From Methylobacillus sp. MM3 (GTDB lineage Bacteria > Pseudomonadota > Gammaproteobacteria > Burkholderiales > Methylophilaceae), in the NCBI RefSeq assembly GCF_001645185.1, contig NZ_LXTQ01000030.1, positions 62,001 through 126,000 of the forward strand: DNA of 64,000 nt, in the 5' to 3' direction. The notes under the pieces were generated by a model that saw only the letters and a program-made list of their open reading frames with translations, was not told the origin of the DNA and ran no database searches. A program made the position numbers and the translations under genes. Positions within the stretch are counted from its first letter, which is position 1; each line of letters opens with the position of its first letter. Of this stretch, positions 45,964-53,948 are shown piece by piece.

Positions 45964-45980
45964 CGCTCAGGGAGAAACTG

Positions 45981-46007
45981 CCGGATGCGTGCCCCCCACG
46001 CATCCGG
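45981..46007. terminator. Bidirectional terminator-like hairpin
   Basis: CCGGATGCGTG, loop CCCCC, CACGCATCCGG: a perfect 11-bp stem between the rightward membrane protein gene and the leftward TetR gene. It lacks a T tract. Confidence 0.55.
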
Positions 46008-46011
46008 TACT

Positions 46012-46674
46012 TCAGGCGCTCGATTCAAGCACCTGGGGTTGGCTTGCCCCAGCCCCGCCCCGTTCGACGACGGGCCAATGCTTCAACACTCTGCCTACGA
46101 CTTCCAGAAGCTCGCCCTTGCTCGCGCCACTCGTCGCCTGCACAGACATCCCTTGATGGATAGTCGCCACATATTTGGCTAATTCCGCAGGGCTCTCATC
46201 CGCCGGTAAATCATCTTCTGCCCTGGCCCGTTCAAAACGCTGCTGCAGGCCATCCTCGTAGGCGCTTCGTCGCGCCCTTAATTCCTGTTGAATCAATTCC
46301 GCGCCTTCGCCGCAGGTCAACGCGCCCTGGATCACCATGCACCCTCGCGGGTTCTGATCGTGCGTCAGAAATTCTGCCGACATAGTCAGCAGCTTCTCCA
46401 CCACCCGGTATGCCGTCGGCTCGCTCAAGGCTTCACCGATATACGCCACCGGTCCGGCAAGATATTTCTGAACCACTTTCCGGAACAATTCCTCCTTGCC
46501 GCCGAAGGCTCCGTACAGACTCGGTTTGTTGATGCCCATGGCTGCCGTGAGCGCGGCCATCGACGAACCTTCGTAGCCGTGCGACCAAAATACGTGCATT
46601 GCTTTGTTCAATGCTTCGTCGTGATCAAACGCGGGTGGGCGGCCCCGTTGCCTGACTATTTTAGAAGTGTTCAT
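46012..46674 (-). CDS. TetR/AcrR-family transcriptional regulator
   Basis: 220 residues from the ATG at 46674; longer in-frame starts exist. The HTH is SMAALTAAMGINKPSLYGAFGGKEELF (about residues 35-60), preceded by RQRGRPPAFDHDEAL. The C-terminal ligand domain resembles the C_6/YxaF-like group. It is divergent from an SDR gene with a strong promoter between them overlapped by matching half-sites; it probably represses both. Confidence 0.92.
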   Translation of the reverse strand: MNTSKIVRQRGRPPAFDHDEALNKAMHVFWSHGYEGSSMAALTAAMGINKPSLYGAFGGKEELFRKVVQKYLAGPVAYIGEALSEPTAYRVVEKLLTMSAEFLTHDQNPRGCMVIQGALTCGEGAELIQQELRARRSAYEDGLQQRFERARAEDDLPADESPAELAKYVATIHQGMSVQATSGASKGELLEVVGRVLKHWPVVERGGAGASQPQVLESSA

Positions 46675-46706
46675 GGCATGCCATTCATGGTTGGACATTA
46701 ATATCA

Positions 46707-46773
46707 TACTACTCGGTAAATAAATTGTTGACAACCTTCTGAGTGCCGCCTAATATTAATTTACCAATCGGTA
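46707..46773 (+). promoter_or_regulatory. Promoter of the SDR gene with two TetR-type operators
   Basis: TTGACA (46728-46733), 17 bases, TAATAT (46751-46756) is a near-consensus sigma-70 promoter. TACCAATCGGTA (46762-46773), just downstream of the -10, and TACTACTCGGTA (46707-46718), upstream of the -35, are matching palindromes (TACC-N4-GGTA type). They are probable sites for the divergent TetR regulator. Confidence 0.75.
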
Positions 46774-46804
46774 CATATAAACCAAACATCTGGAGAGTAT
46801 CAAC

Positions 46805-47548
46805 ATGAATACACATGACGAAAAAGTAGCCTTCGTTAGCGGCGCCAATCGCGGCATCGGCTTTGAAACCGCCAAAGGGCTGGGTGAAGCGGGCATTACC
46901 GTGGTCATCGGGGTGCGTGACATCGCCAAAGGCAATGCTGCGGTCGAACAATTGCAAGGCCTTGGAATAAAGGCAGAAGCGATCCACTACGACGCGGCCC
47001 AGCCTGGCTCGGAGAATGCCGTGTTCGATCATCTGGCAAATCGTTACGGCAAGCTCGATATCCTGGTCAACAACGCCGGGATACTCAAGGAACAGCTCGT
47101 CGGCGGCAACAACAGCAGCTCCGTCGAGCAGGAAGTGCTCAAGGAGACGTTTCAGACCAACCTTTTTTCGGTCATTGCCCTCACGCAGAAACTGCTGCCT
47201 CTGCTACGCAAGGCGAAAGCCGGCCGTATCGTCAATCTTTCCAGCATCCTGGCATCGTTGACGCTGCACAGCATGCCCGAATCGCCCATAGATCCTGCCA
47301 AGGGCTTTGCCTACAACGCCTCCAAAACCGCGCTCAACGCCTACACTATCCATCTGGCACATGAGCTCAAGGACACACCGATCAAGGTAAATTCCGCCCA
47401 TCCGGGATGGGTTAAAACCGAACTCGGCGGCGCGAATGCGCCGATGGAAGTCGCAGATAGCGGCAAAACCAGCGTGCGTCTGGCCACTCTGGACGCAGCA
47501 GGACCGAGCGGCGGATTCTTCCACGAGTCCGAAACGCTGCCCTGGTAA
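46805..47548 (+). CDS. Short-chain dehydrogenase/reductase under TetR control
   Basis: 247 residues: FVSGANRGIGFETAKGLGEAG (cofactor loop), LVNNAGILKEQL, IVNLSSILASLTLH and active-site YNASKTALNAYTIHLA. A carbonyl-reductase-like SDR. The Shine-Dalgarno TGGAGAG is eight bases upstream. It is divergent from a TetR gene and driven by the promoter at 46728-46756. Likely induced by a small molecule sensed by the regulator. Confidence 0.93.
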   Translation: MNTHDEKVAFVSGANRGIGFETAKGLGEAGITVVIGVRDIAKGNAAVEQLQGLGIKAEAIHYDAAQPGSENAVFDHLANRYGKLDILVNNAGILKEQLVGGNNSSSVEQEVLKETFQTNLFSVIALTQKLLPLLRKAKAGRIVNLSSILASLTLHSMPESPIDPAKGFAYNASKTALNAYTIHLAHELKDTPIKVNSAHPGWVKTELGGANAPMEVADSGKTSVRLATLDAAGPSGGFFHESETLPW

Positions 47549-47617
47549 CAATGAGTGCGCATGCATGCCCTGATCATGTCATCAGGGCTTGCTTGTACTA
47601 GTCTTATGGAGTCATGA

Positions 47618-47860
47618 ATGAAGGCAAAAATACCGTATCGGTATCGCAACATCCTGTTCGCGTTGATCATGTCCGGCACGACTTCGTTAATTGTTTCCGC
47701 CATCATCATTTTTACCCATGCGCACACCAACGGAAGATTCATCGCCACCTGGCTCTTGGCGTTCTCGACCGCATGGCCTATCGTATTTGCGGCAATACTC
47801 GTCATTGCGCCACAGGTGCACAGGCTGCTGGACGTGATAGTTGATGAAGCAAGGAAATGA
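47618..47860 (+). CDS. DUF2798 membrane protein
   Basis: 80 residues: RYRNILFALIMSGTTSLIVSAIIIFTHAH and a second helix TWLLAFSTAWPIVFAAILVIAPQVHRL. This two-helix pattern fits DUF2798, a small inner-membrane family often induced together with oxidoreductases. It may share the SDR transcript 70 bases upstream. No function known. Confidence 0.85.
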   Translation: MKAKIPYRYRNILFALIMSGTTSLIVSAIIIFTHAHTNGRFIATWLLAFSTAWPIVFAAILVIAPQVHRLLDVIVDEARK

Positions 47861-47923
47861 TTGAACCCTTCCATTTGCAGCCGGTCTCGTACAATGATCC
47901 TTCATTAGCGCACAGGACCCGGC

Positions 47924-49000
47924 ATGACAAAAACAACGCCATTCAATTCCGCGCATCATCTTCTGAATGCCCGCATGGTCGATTTTCATGGCTGGGAGAT
48001 GCCGCTACATTACGGTTCGCAGATCGAGGAACATCACGCCGTGCGGCGCGATTGCGGGATGTTCGATATTTCGCATATGTGCGCGATCGACGCCATCGGA
48101 TTGGATGCCAAGCCATTTATGCAACGGCTGCTGGCCAATGACGTCGAGAAATTGCGGGCGGGCAAGGCGCTCTATAGCTGCATGCTGAACGAAGCCGGCG
48201 GCGTGCTGGACGACCTGATCGCCTATTACCTTGGCGGCGGGCGCTACCGCATTGTGGTGAATGCCGCCACAGCCGAGAAAGATATCGACTGGATGAAGGC
48301 CTGCGCAGCCGGCTGGAAAATGCAGCTGGCGCTAACGCCGCGCTGTGATCTTGCGATGCTGGCAGTACAAGGACCGAATGCCCGCGAAACCGTGTGGCAA
48401 GCATTGCCGGATATCCGCGACGCCACCACCGCAATGGCGCCTTTTCATGCGCAGCAAGTGGGTGATTACTTCGTCGCGCGCACAGGCTACACGGGCGAGG
48501 ATGGATTCGAACTCACTTTTTCTGCCCAGCATGCAGAAACGCTCTGGCAGCGCCTGCTCGAACTGGGCGTGCGGCCTTGCGGATTGGGGGCACGCGACAC
48601 CCTGCGTCTGGAAGCAGGCATGAATCTCTATGGTCAGGATATGGACGAGTCGGTTTCGCCGCTGGATGCCGGGCTGGGCTGGACGGTGGTATTCGATACA
48701 GCCCGCGAATTCGTAGGACGAAGCGCACTGCTTTCCCGGCCAAGGCAGTCGCAGTTTCTCGGATTGGTACTCGACGGCGGCGGGGTGCTGCGCCCCCAGC
48801 AGAAAGTGTTTACCGCCACCGGCGAAGGCCTGATCACCAGCGGTACTTTCTCGCCGACCATGGAAAAATCCATCGCACTGGCACGGCTGCCGCTCGACTC
48901 CACGATGGGCGACACGGTTGAAGTGGAAATTCGCGGCAAACGTCACAGTGCCCACATCGTGAAACCGCCGTTCGTACGCAACGGCAGGATTTTGGTCTAA
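47924..49000 (+). CDS. gcvT: Aminomethyltransferase, glycine cleavage T protein
   Basis: 358 residues. Folate-binding regions are seen in [51 protein letters not shown], and [12 protein letters not shown]; the C-terminal domain has [19 protein letters not shown]. It takes the methylene group to tetrahydrofolate and releases ammonia from the lipoylated H protein. First gene of gcvT-gcvH-gcvPA-gcvPB. The short leader (63 bases) leaves no space for a glycine riboswitch. Confidence 0.96.
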   Translation: MTKTTPFNSAHHLLNARMVDFHGWEMPLHYGSQIEEHHAVRRDCGMFDISHMCAIDAIGLDAKPFMQRLLANDVEKLRAGKALYSCMLNEAGGVLDDLIAYYLGGGRYRIVVNAATAEKDIDWMKACAAGWKMQLALTPRCDLAMLAVQGPNARETVWQALPDIRDATTAMAPFHAQQVGDYFVARTGYTGEDGFELTFSAQHAETLWQRLLELGVRPCGLGARDTLRLEAGMNLYGQDMDESVSPLDAGLGWTVVFDTAREFVGRSALLSRPRQSQFLGLVLDGGGVLRPQQKVFTATGEGLITSGTFSPTMEKSIALARLPLDSTMGDTVEVEIRGKRHSAHIVKPPFVRNGRILV

Positions 49001-49078
49001 ACTTCCAGTCATGCAGGGCGGATAATCGCAGCGTTATCTACTCTACGGAAAAAACCGTAACGTCAGGAACAACAACCC

Positions 49079-49462
49079 ATGTCCAATATTCCAGCCGATC
49101 TCAAATACGCCAAAACCCATGAGTGGTCACGCCTGGAGGCTGATGGCACAGTCACCGTCGGCATCACCGATCATGCGCAATATCTGCTCGGCGACCTGGT
49201 GTTCATCGAGCTGCCGGAACCCGGAAAGCAAGTAAGCGCAGGCAAGGAAATCGCCGTTGTCGAATCGGTGAAAGCGGCCTCGGATATCTACGCGCCGCTT
49301 TCCGGCACGATCAGTGCAGTCAATCAGGATGCCGCCGACATGCCGGAACGAGTGAATAATGATGCCTACGCTACCTGGCTGTTCAAGATACAGCCGGACA
49401 ACGCGGCAGACCTCGACCAGTTGCTCGATGCGGCCGGCTACCAACAGGAAATCGGCGAATAG
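49079..49462 (+). CDS. gcvH: Glycine cleavage system H protein
   Basis: 127 residues, the usual length. The lipoyl-lysine is in [17 protein letters not shown]; the N-terminal [10 protein letters not shown]-like start and a C-terminal WLFKIQPDN complete the hammerhead-like fold. It shuttles the aminomethyl group between P, T and L proteins. The 282 bases to gcvPA hold structured element B. Confidence 0.96.
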   Translation: MSNIPADLKYAKTHEWSRLEADGTVTVGITDHAQYLLGDLVFIELPEPGKQVSAGKEIAVVESVKAASDIYAPLSGTISAVNQDAADMPERVNNDAYATWLFKIQPDNAADLDQLLDAAGYQQEIGE

Positions 49463-49469
49463 TAGCCTA

Positions 49470-49739
49470 GAGAGCCTGTTTCAGCAGGAAACGACTGATG
49501 CGATATGACACAAAGGCGATGGATGCAAGGCGCACCGCGCAGCCAATGGCCGCCCATTGGCAAGCGGTGCAACGCCGCAGACGCGCTTTTGTGTCATACC
49601 CCGGAGGGGCAGCACTGCCTTGCGCGCAGAGCGTTGTTGCTCGCCACTTATTTGGAATAACCAAACCGCGCGGCTCACGCCTAGCTCTTCACGCAAGGCA
49701 GTGCTGTCGCACAGCCGTTTCCTGCTGAAACAGGCTCTC
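49470..49739 (+). repeat. Structured ~270-bp repeat element, copy B (upstream of gcvPA)
   Basis: Perfect 24-bp inverted ends (49470-49493 with 49716-49739) starting GAGAGCCTG. Arm 1 is a 15-bp stem at 49504-49518/49584-49598 with one G-T wobble. Within it are GCACCGC/GCGGTGC (49532-49538/49564-49570) and GCCAATGG/CCATTGGC (49542-49549/49554-49561). Arm 2 is a perfect 15-bp stem at 49610-49624/49692-49706, after a CCCCGGAGGGG junction. The same fold appears in copy A at 15523-15793 with different paired sequences. It starts 7 bases after gcvH and ends 5 before gcvPA. Confidence 0.85.
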
Positions 49740-49744
49740 CATCG

Positions 49745-51112
49745 ATGCCGTTCATTCCGCACACGCCTGACGACATCGCCCAAATGCTCAGCGCGATCGG
49801 CGTCGAGCGCATCGCCGATCTTTTCGATGAAATCCCTGCCGAGCTGCTGAACGGCGATCTCGGCGCAATTCCACCCGGCCTCAATGAAATGCAGGTCACG
49901 CGCCTGATGCAGGAGCGCGCCGCCTATGACGGCGGACAGCTCAGCTTCATCGGCGCGGGAGCCTACGAACATCACATCCCCGCTGCCGTCTGGCAGATTG
50001 CGACGCGCGGCGAATTCTATTCCGCCTATACGCCCTATCAGGCCGAAGCCAGCCAAGGCACGCTGCAGCTGCTGTACGAATGGCAGACGATGATGGCTTC
50101 GCTCACCGGCATGGAGGTTTCCAATGCTAGTTTGTACGACGGCGCGAGCGCAGTAGCCGAGGCGGTGCTGATGGCGGTCCGCGTCAACAAGGCCGGCGTG
50201 CATCGCGTGCTGGTGCCGGCGAATCTCCATCCACTCTATCGCGCGGCATTGCGCACCCTGCTCTCGCCGCAGAAAATCGCCATTGCCGAGATCGCATTCG
50301 ACCCCGCCACCGGCCGCATCGACCAGACCGCACTGGAAGCCGCCGGCCACGAGCCTTTCGCGGCGCTGATAATCAACCAGCCCAATTTCTTCGGCGTGCT
50401 GGAATCGCCCGATGCGCTGATCAACTGGGCACACGACAAGGGTGCGCTGGTCGTCGGCGTATCCAATCCACTCGCGCTGGCGCTAATCAAACCGCCCGGC
50501 GAATGGGGAGCAGGCGGCGCCGATATCGCCTGCGGCGAGGCGCAGCCGTTCGGCATTCCGCTGACCAGCGGCGGGCCCTATGTGGGGTATCTCTGCTGCA
50601 AGCAAAGCCTGGTGCGCCAGATGCCCGGGCGCCTGGTCGGGCGCACGGTCGACCTCGACGGCAAGCCCGGTTTCACGCTGACACTGCAGGCGCGGGAACA
50701 GCACATCCGCCGCGCCAAGGCCACCTCCAACATCTGCACCAATCAGGGCTTGATGGTTACGGCAGCCACCATCCATCTCGCATTGCTAGGCGCGCAAGGC
50801 ATCGAAGCAGTGGCAGCAGCCAGCCATGACAATACCCGAGTCTTAATCGACAAGCTCACTGCCATACACGGCATAGCGCGCATTTTCGACGCGCCGTACT
50901 TTCATGAGGCGGCGATTCGCCTGCCTTGTCCTGTGGCGCCGGTTCTGGAAAAACTGCGTCAGCACAATATCCTCGGCGGCCTCGATCTGGCCCCGTACTA
51001 CCCCGACCTCGGCAATGCGCTTCTGGTCTGCACCACCGAAACCAAGACCGAGGATGACCTAAACATCTACGCCGATATTCTCCGCTCGGTGCTGGAGGAG
51101 CTGGCATGCTGA
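49745..51112 (+). CDS. gcvPA: Glycine dehydrogenase (decarboxylating) subunit 1
   Basis: 455 residues: [47 protein letters not shown] and [23 protein letters not shown] are characteristic of the alpha half of split P protein. The PLP lysine is in the beta subunit. Structured element B lies immediately before the ATG and no strong Shine-Dalgarno is visible. The stop overlaps gcvPB by seven bases. Confidence 0.96.
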   Translation: MPFIPHTPDDIAQMLSAIGVERIADLFDEIPAELLNGDLGAIPPGLNEMQVTRLMQERAAYDGGQLSFIGAGAYEHHIPAAVWQIATRGEFYSAYTPYQAEASQGTLQLLYEWQTMMASLTGMEVSNASLYDGASAVAEAVLMAVRVNKAGVHRVLVPANLHPLYRAALRTLLSPQKIAIAEIAFDPATGRIDQTALEAAGHEPFAALIINQPNFFGVLESPDALINWAHDKGALVVGVSNPLALALIKPPGEWGAGGADIACGEAQPFGIPLTSGGPYVGYLCCKQSLVRQMPGRLVGRTVDLDGKPGFTLTLQAREQHIRRAKATSNICTNQGLMVTAATIHLALLGAQGIEAVAAASHDNTRVLIDKLTAIHGIARIFDAPYFHEAAIRLPCPVAPVLEKLRQHNILGGLDLAPYYPDLGNALLVCTTETKTEDDLNIYADILRSVLEELAC

Positions 51113-52548
51113 TCTTTGAACATTCACGCCACGGACGCGCCAACGCGGCGCAGCTCGCATCCAGGCAGCATGTATCCGATCTTCCGGAAGAGTTGCGCCG
51201 CACCTCGCGGCCATTGCTGCCGGAAGTCTCCGAACTCGACGCGGTGCGGCATTACACGCGCTTGAGCCAGCAGAATTTTTCCATCGACACGCACTTCTAC
51301 CCGCTCGGCTCGTGCACGATGAAATACAACCCGCGCGCGGCCAATGCGCTGGCGATGCTGCCGGGTTTTATCGGACGCCATCCGCTGGCACCTGACGACA
51401 CCGGACAAGGTTACCTTGCTTGTCTGTGGGAATTGCAGGAAATGCTCGCCGAAGTGACCGGCATGGCCGCCGTCAGCCTGGCACCGATGGCCGGCGCACA
51501 GGGCGAATTGGCGGGCATCGCGATGATCCACGCCTATCATGCGGCTCGCAACGACACTGCACGCAACGAAATCATCGTGCCAGACGCCGCGCACGGCACC
51601 AACCCGGCGACCGCGACGATGTGCGGCTACAACATCCGCGAAATCCCCACCGATGCCAACGGCGACGTCGACCTCGAAGCGCTGAAGGCCACCTGCGGAC
51701 CGCAGACAGCCGGGCTAATGCTGACCAATCCTTCCACCTTGGGCGTGTTCGAACGCAGCATCGGCGAAATCGCGCGCATCATGCACCAGGCCGGTGGCCT
51801 GCTGTATTACGACGGCGCCAACCTCAATGCGATCCTGGGCAAGGTGAAACCCGGCGACATGGGTTTCGACGTCATCCACATGAATCTGCACAAGACCTTC
51901 TCCACGCCGCACGGCGGCGGCGGGCCGGGCGCAGGCGCGGTCGGCGTGAGCAAGCGGCTGGAACCTTTCCTGCCGGTGCCGGTGGTCGCGCGCGAAGAAA
52001 ATCATTACCGCTGGCTCACGGAAAAAGACCGGCCGCAAAGCATCGGCCGGCTATCGGCCTTCATGGGCAATGCCGGCGTGCTGTTGCGCGCCTATGTATA
52101 CGCCCGTATGCTGGGCCGCACCGGCATGCAGCGCGTTGCGGAATTCGCCGCGCTCAATGCCAATTACCTGATGGACCGCCTGCGCGCATCCGGCTTCGAA
52201 CTGGCCTTCCCCACGCGCCGCGCCAGCCATGAGTTCATTATCACGTTGCAAAAGCTGAAGGAAGAAACCGGCGTCAGTGCGATGGACGTCGCCAAGCGTC
52301 TGCTGGACAAGGGCTTTCACGCCCCCACCGCCTACTTCCCCTTGCTGGTGCCGGAATGCCTGTTGATCGAGCCGACCGAAACCGAGTCGAAGGAAACGCT
52401 GGATGCCTTTGTGGAAGCCATGCGTGAGATCATGGCAGAAGCCCGCACCGTTCCCGATTTACTCAAAACGGCACCGCACACTATGCCGGTATGCCGCCTG
52501 GATGACGTCAAGGCCGCGCGCGAGCCGGATCTGGTATGGAAGGCCTAG
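51106..52548 (+). CDS. gcvPB: Glycine dehydrogenase (decarboxylating) subunit 2
   Basis: 480 residues. The PLP lysine lies in [33 protein letters not shown] and [22 protein letters not shown] are P-protein signatures. With gcvPA it decarboxylates glycine and transfers the aminomethyl group to lipoyl-GcvH. Its ATG lies inside the end of gcvPA. The glycine cleavage L protein (lipoamide dehydrogenase) is not in this window. Confidence 0.97.
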   Translation: MLIFEHSRHGRANAAQLASRQHVSDLPEELRRTSRPLLPEVSELDAVRHYTRLSQQNFSIDTHFYPLGSCTMKYNPRAANALAMLPGFIGRHPLAPDDTGQGYLACLWELQEMLAEVTGMAAVSLAPMAGAQGELAGIAMIHAYHAARNDTARNEIIVPDAAHGTNPATATMCGYNIREIPTDANGDVDLEALKATCGPQTAGLMLTNPSTLGVFERSIGEIARIMHQAGGLLYYDGANLNAILGKVKPGDMGFDVIHMNLHKTFSTPHGGGGPGAGAVGVSKRLEPFLPVPVVAREENHYRWLTEKDRPQSIGRLSAFMGNAGVLLRAYVYARMLGRTGMQRVAEFAALNANYLMDRLRASGFELAFPTRRASHEFIITLQKLKEETGVSAMDVAKRLLDKGFHAPTAYFPLLVPECLLIEPTETESKETLDAFVEAMREIMAEARTVPDLLKTAPHTMPVCRLDDVKAAREPDLVWKA

Positions 52549-52581
52549 CACCCACGCTCCAGTTTCCCGGGCACTCCTTCC

Positions 52582-52652
52582 GTAGCGCAGGCGTTCCCGC
52601 CTGTATCCCCCCGATCCTCATGGTTTGTTGCAGGCGAGGACGCCTGCGCTAC
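52582..52652. repeat. 71-bp palindromic repeat, family 2, copy 2
   Basis: GTAGCGCAGGCGT ... and ... ACGCCTGCGCTAC arms as at 40011-40081, with two mismatches in the left arm. It has the same length as copy 1. It lies between gcvPB and the acylphosphatase gene. Confidence 0.8.
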
Positions 52653-52666
52653 AAAGTCTGCGCCGT

Positions 52667-52963
52667 ATGAGTCAGCAAGGCAGCATCCTTATAGCCAAAC
52701 TGCTGCGCATCCACGGCCAAGTGCAAGGTGTTGGTTACCGCGAGTCGATGCGGCGTGAAGCGGAGCGATTACATTTGTACGGCTGGGTACGCAACCGCCG
52801 CGACGGCACGGTAGAAGCGTTGGTCTGCGGTGAAGCCAACCAAGTCGAACGGATCGTGGAATGGGTCAAACAGGGGCCGCGCTTTGCCACAGTGGACCGG
52901 GTGGAAATAAGCGAGGCTGAAATCACGACCAGCGGCAGGTTTGAAATAGTATTCACCGAATGA
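52667..52963 (+). CDS. acyP: Acylphosphatase
   Basis: 98 residues from the ATG at 52667. The signature RIHGQVQGVGYRESMRREAERLHLYGWVRNRRDGTVEAL is complete, with the catalytic Arg in GYRESM and the Asn in WVRNR. It hydrolyses acyl phosphates in the cytosol. Preceded by the 71-bp repeat, with no clear Shine-Dalgarno; followed by an integron-type core site 17 bases after its stop. Confidence 0.92.
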   Translation: MSQQGSILIAKLLRIHGQVQGVGYRESMRREAERLHLYGWVRNRRDGTVEALVCGEANQVERIVEWVKQGPRFATVDRVEISEAEITTSGRFEIVFTE

Positions 52964-53002
52964 TTGGATGCCTACTTCATGTTAGGCAGACAAGGATCAT
53001 CA

Positions 53003-53329
53003 ATGACCATAGTTGAATCTGAGAAGCGGCAGAAGCTTGCTCTTGAAGCTATCAAACAAGCGTTTGGTACGGAATCCGGCGAAGACAACGTCAATTTGTT
53101 TGTCGAGCATCACATCGAGGAACTTCCGCAGAACTACTGGCAACAATATCTTGGCGGTGACACGCCAGAACCCGCGGCAGTAGTCGACCTGCTTCAACTT
53201 CGCTCGTCTTGGGGTCAAAACGACATCGAATACTTTGACTTCACTCTCCCCGGTGAGGTGACCGACTACGTCGTCTCGGTGCATTTCGATAGTTCAGGCG
53301 ATGTTGATGGCGTATCGATGGAGAGCTGA
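53003..53329 (+). CDS. DUF2004-like cassette protein
   Basis: 108 residues from the ATG at 53003, which has AAGGA seven bases upstream inside the cassette. A helical N-terminus (KRQKLALEAIKQAFGTESG) is followed by VDLLQLRSSWGQNDIEYFDFTLPGEVTDYVVSVHFD and GDVDGVSMES, resembling the C-terminal strands of DUF2004. Function unknown. Flanked by integron recombination sites. Confidence 0.7.
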   Translation: MTIVESEKRQKLALEAIKQAFGTESGEDNVNLFVEHHIEELPQNYWQQYLGGDTPEPAAVVDLLQLRSSWGQNDIEYFDFTLPGEVTDYVVSVHFDSSGDVDGVSMES

Positions 53330-53340
53330 CGTGCAATATC

Positions 53341-53404
53341 TGCCTAACAACTCCTTGCAGCGAACCGCCTTCGGCGGCCGCAAAAGTCAGGCGTAAGCGG
53401 CACA
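53341..53404 (+). repeat. attC-like recombination site, degenerate 3' core
   Basis: The left core GCCTAAC (53342-53348) and a central CCGCC-TTC-GGCGG hairpin (53365-53377) fit integron attC layout. TTGCAGCG and the CGC segment flank the hairpin. The expected right core GTTAGGC is replaced by GTAAGCG (about 53393-53399), so the site is probably inactive. Confidence 0.7.
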
Positions 53405-53406
53405 CC

Positions 53407-53861
53407 ATGCCTCCGCGATACTTCATAGCCCTACTGGCCGTTTTCCTGATCGGCGTCACCATTGGCGGCTACGTTTTCTCGCGCAGCCTGCCCCGATCAT
53501 TTCTGACGATAACCGAATGTGAGCAGCAATGCTTGCGCCCAAGTGAGCTGGCCGGCTTATTGGTTTCTGCCGGCATACAGCGCATGCCAGCCGCACTTCC
53601 GCGAGTCGAGTACGAATCGGACAAATGCATCGCCATTGCCCATCCATCGCCTCAAACCCGTATCCATCTCGTACTTTTCCCGAAGCGGGACATCAAGAAT
53701 ATTGGCGCCTTGTCGGTCGGCGATGCGCCCTACGTGCTGGATTGCTTTGCCATGGTTCGCGAGATCAGCCAACGCACCCAGATAAACACTATCGGCTACT
53801 CACCAATGGCCCGGCACGTCAGCATGTGGCGTATCTGCATTTCCATTTCATGGCAAGGTAA
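53407..53861 (+). pseudogene. HIT-domain protein gene, frameshifted
   Basis: The first part (53407 to about 53785) encodes an N-terminal membrane helix (YFIALLAVFLIGVTIGGYVF) and HIT-like strands (CIAIAHPSPQTRIHLVLFPK, then DAPYVLDCFAMVREI). The HIT C-terminus, HYRLLTNGPARQHVAYLHFHFMAR, appears in another frame and ends at the TAA at 53861. The break falls near 53786, in AGATAAACACTATC, as if one base were missing. A sequencing error or a genuine loss would both explain it. The middle and last His of HxHxH remain; the first is Tyr. Confidence 0.75.
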
Positions 53862-53948
53862 GAGGCGCAAAGCGCAATACCACGCAAGCCGAAATCGGTT
53901 TTATACTGATTGCTCGGGGTTACCCTTGATTGCATGGAGGTTGTCGGC

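Larger units (their letters stand above)
52981..53404 (+). mobile_element. Single integron-like gene cassette (core site, ORF, degenerate attC)
   Basis: GTTAGGC (52981-52987) is a typical cassette recombination core site, where insertion occurs between G and TTAGGC. It is followed at once by a short leader, one small ORF (53003-53329) and an attC-like site. The cassette has a single gene in the same orientation and somewhat lower GC than its neighbours. No integrase gene is in the window. This looks like a lone chromosomal cassette, with the 3' core altered. Confidence 0.7.

Noticed and set aside
47861-47923. Glycine riboswitch before gcvT
   Set aside because: The gap to the upstream gene is only 63 bases and shows none of the conserved glycine-aptamer segments.
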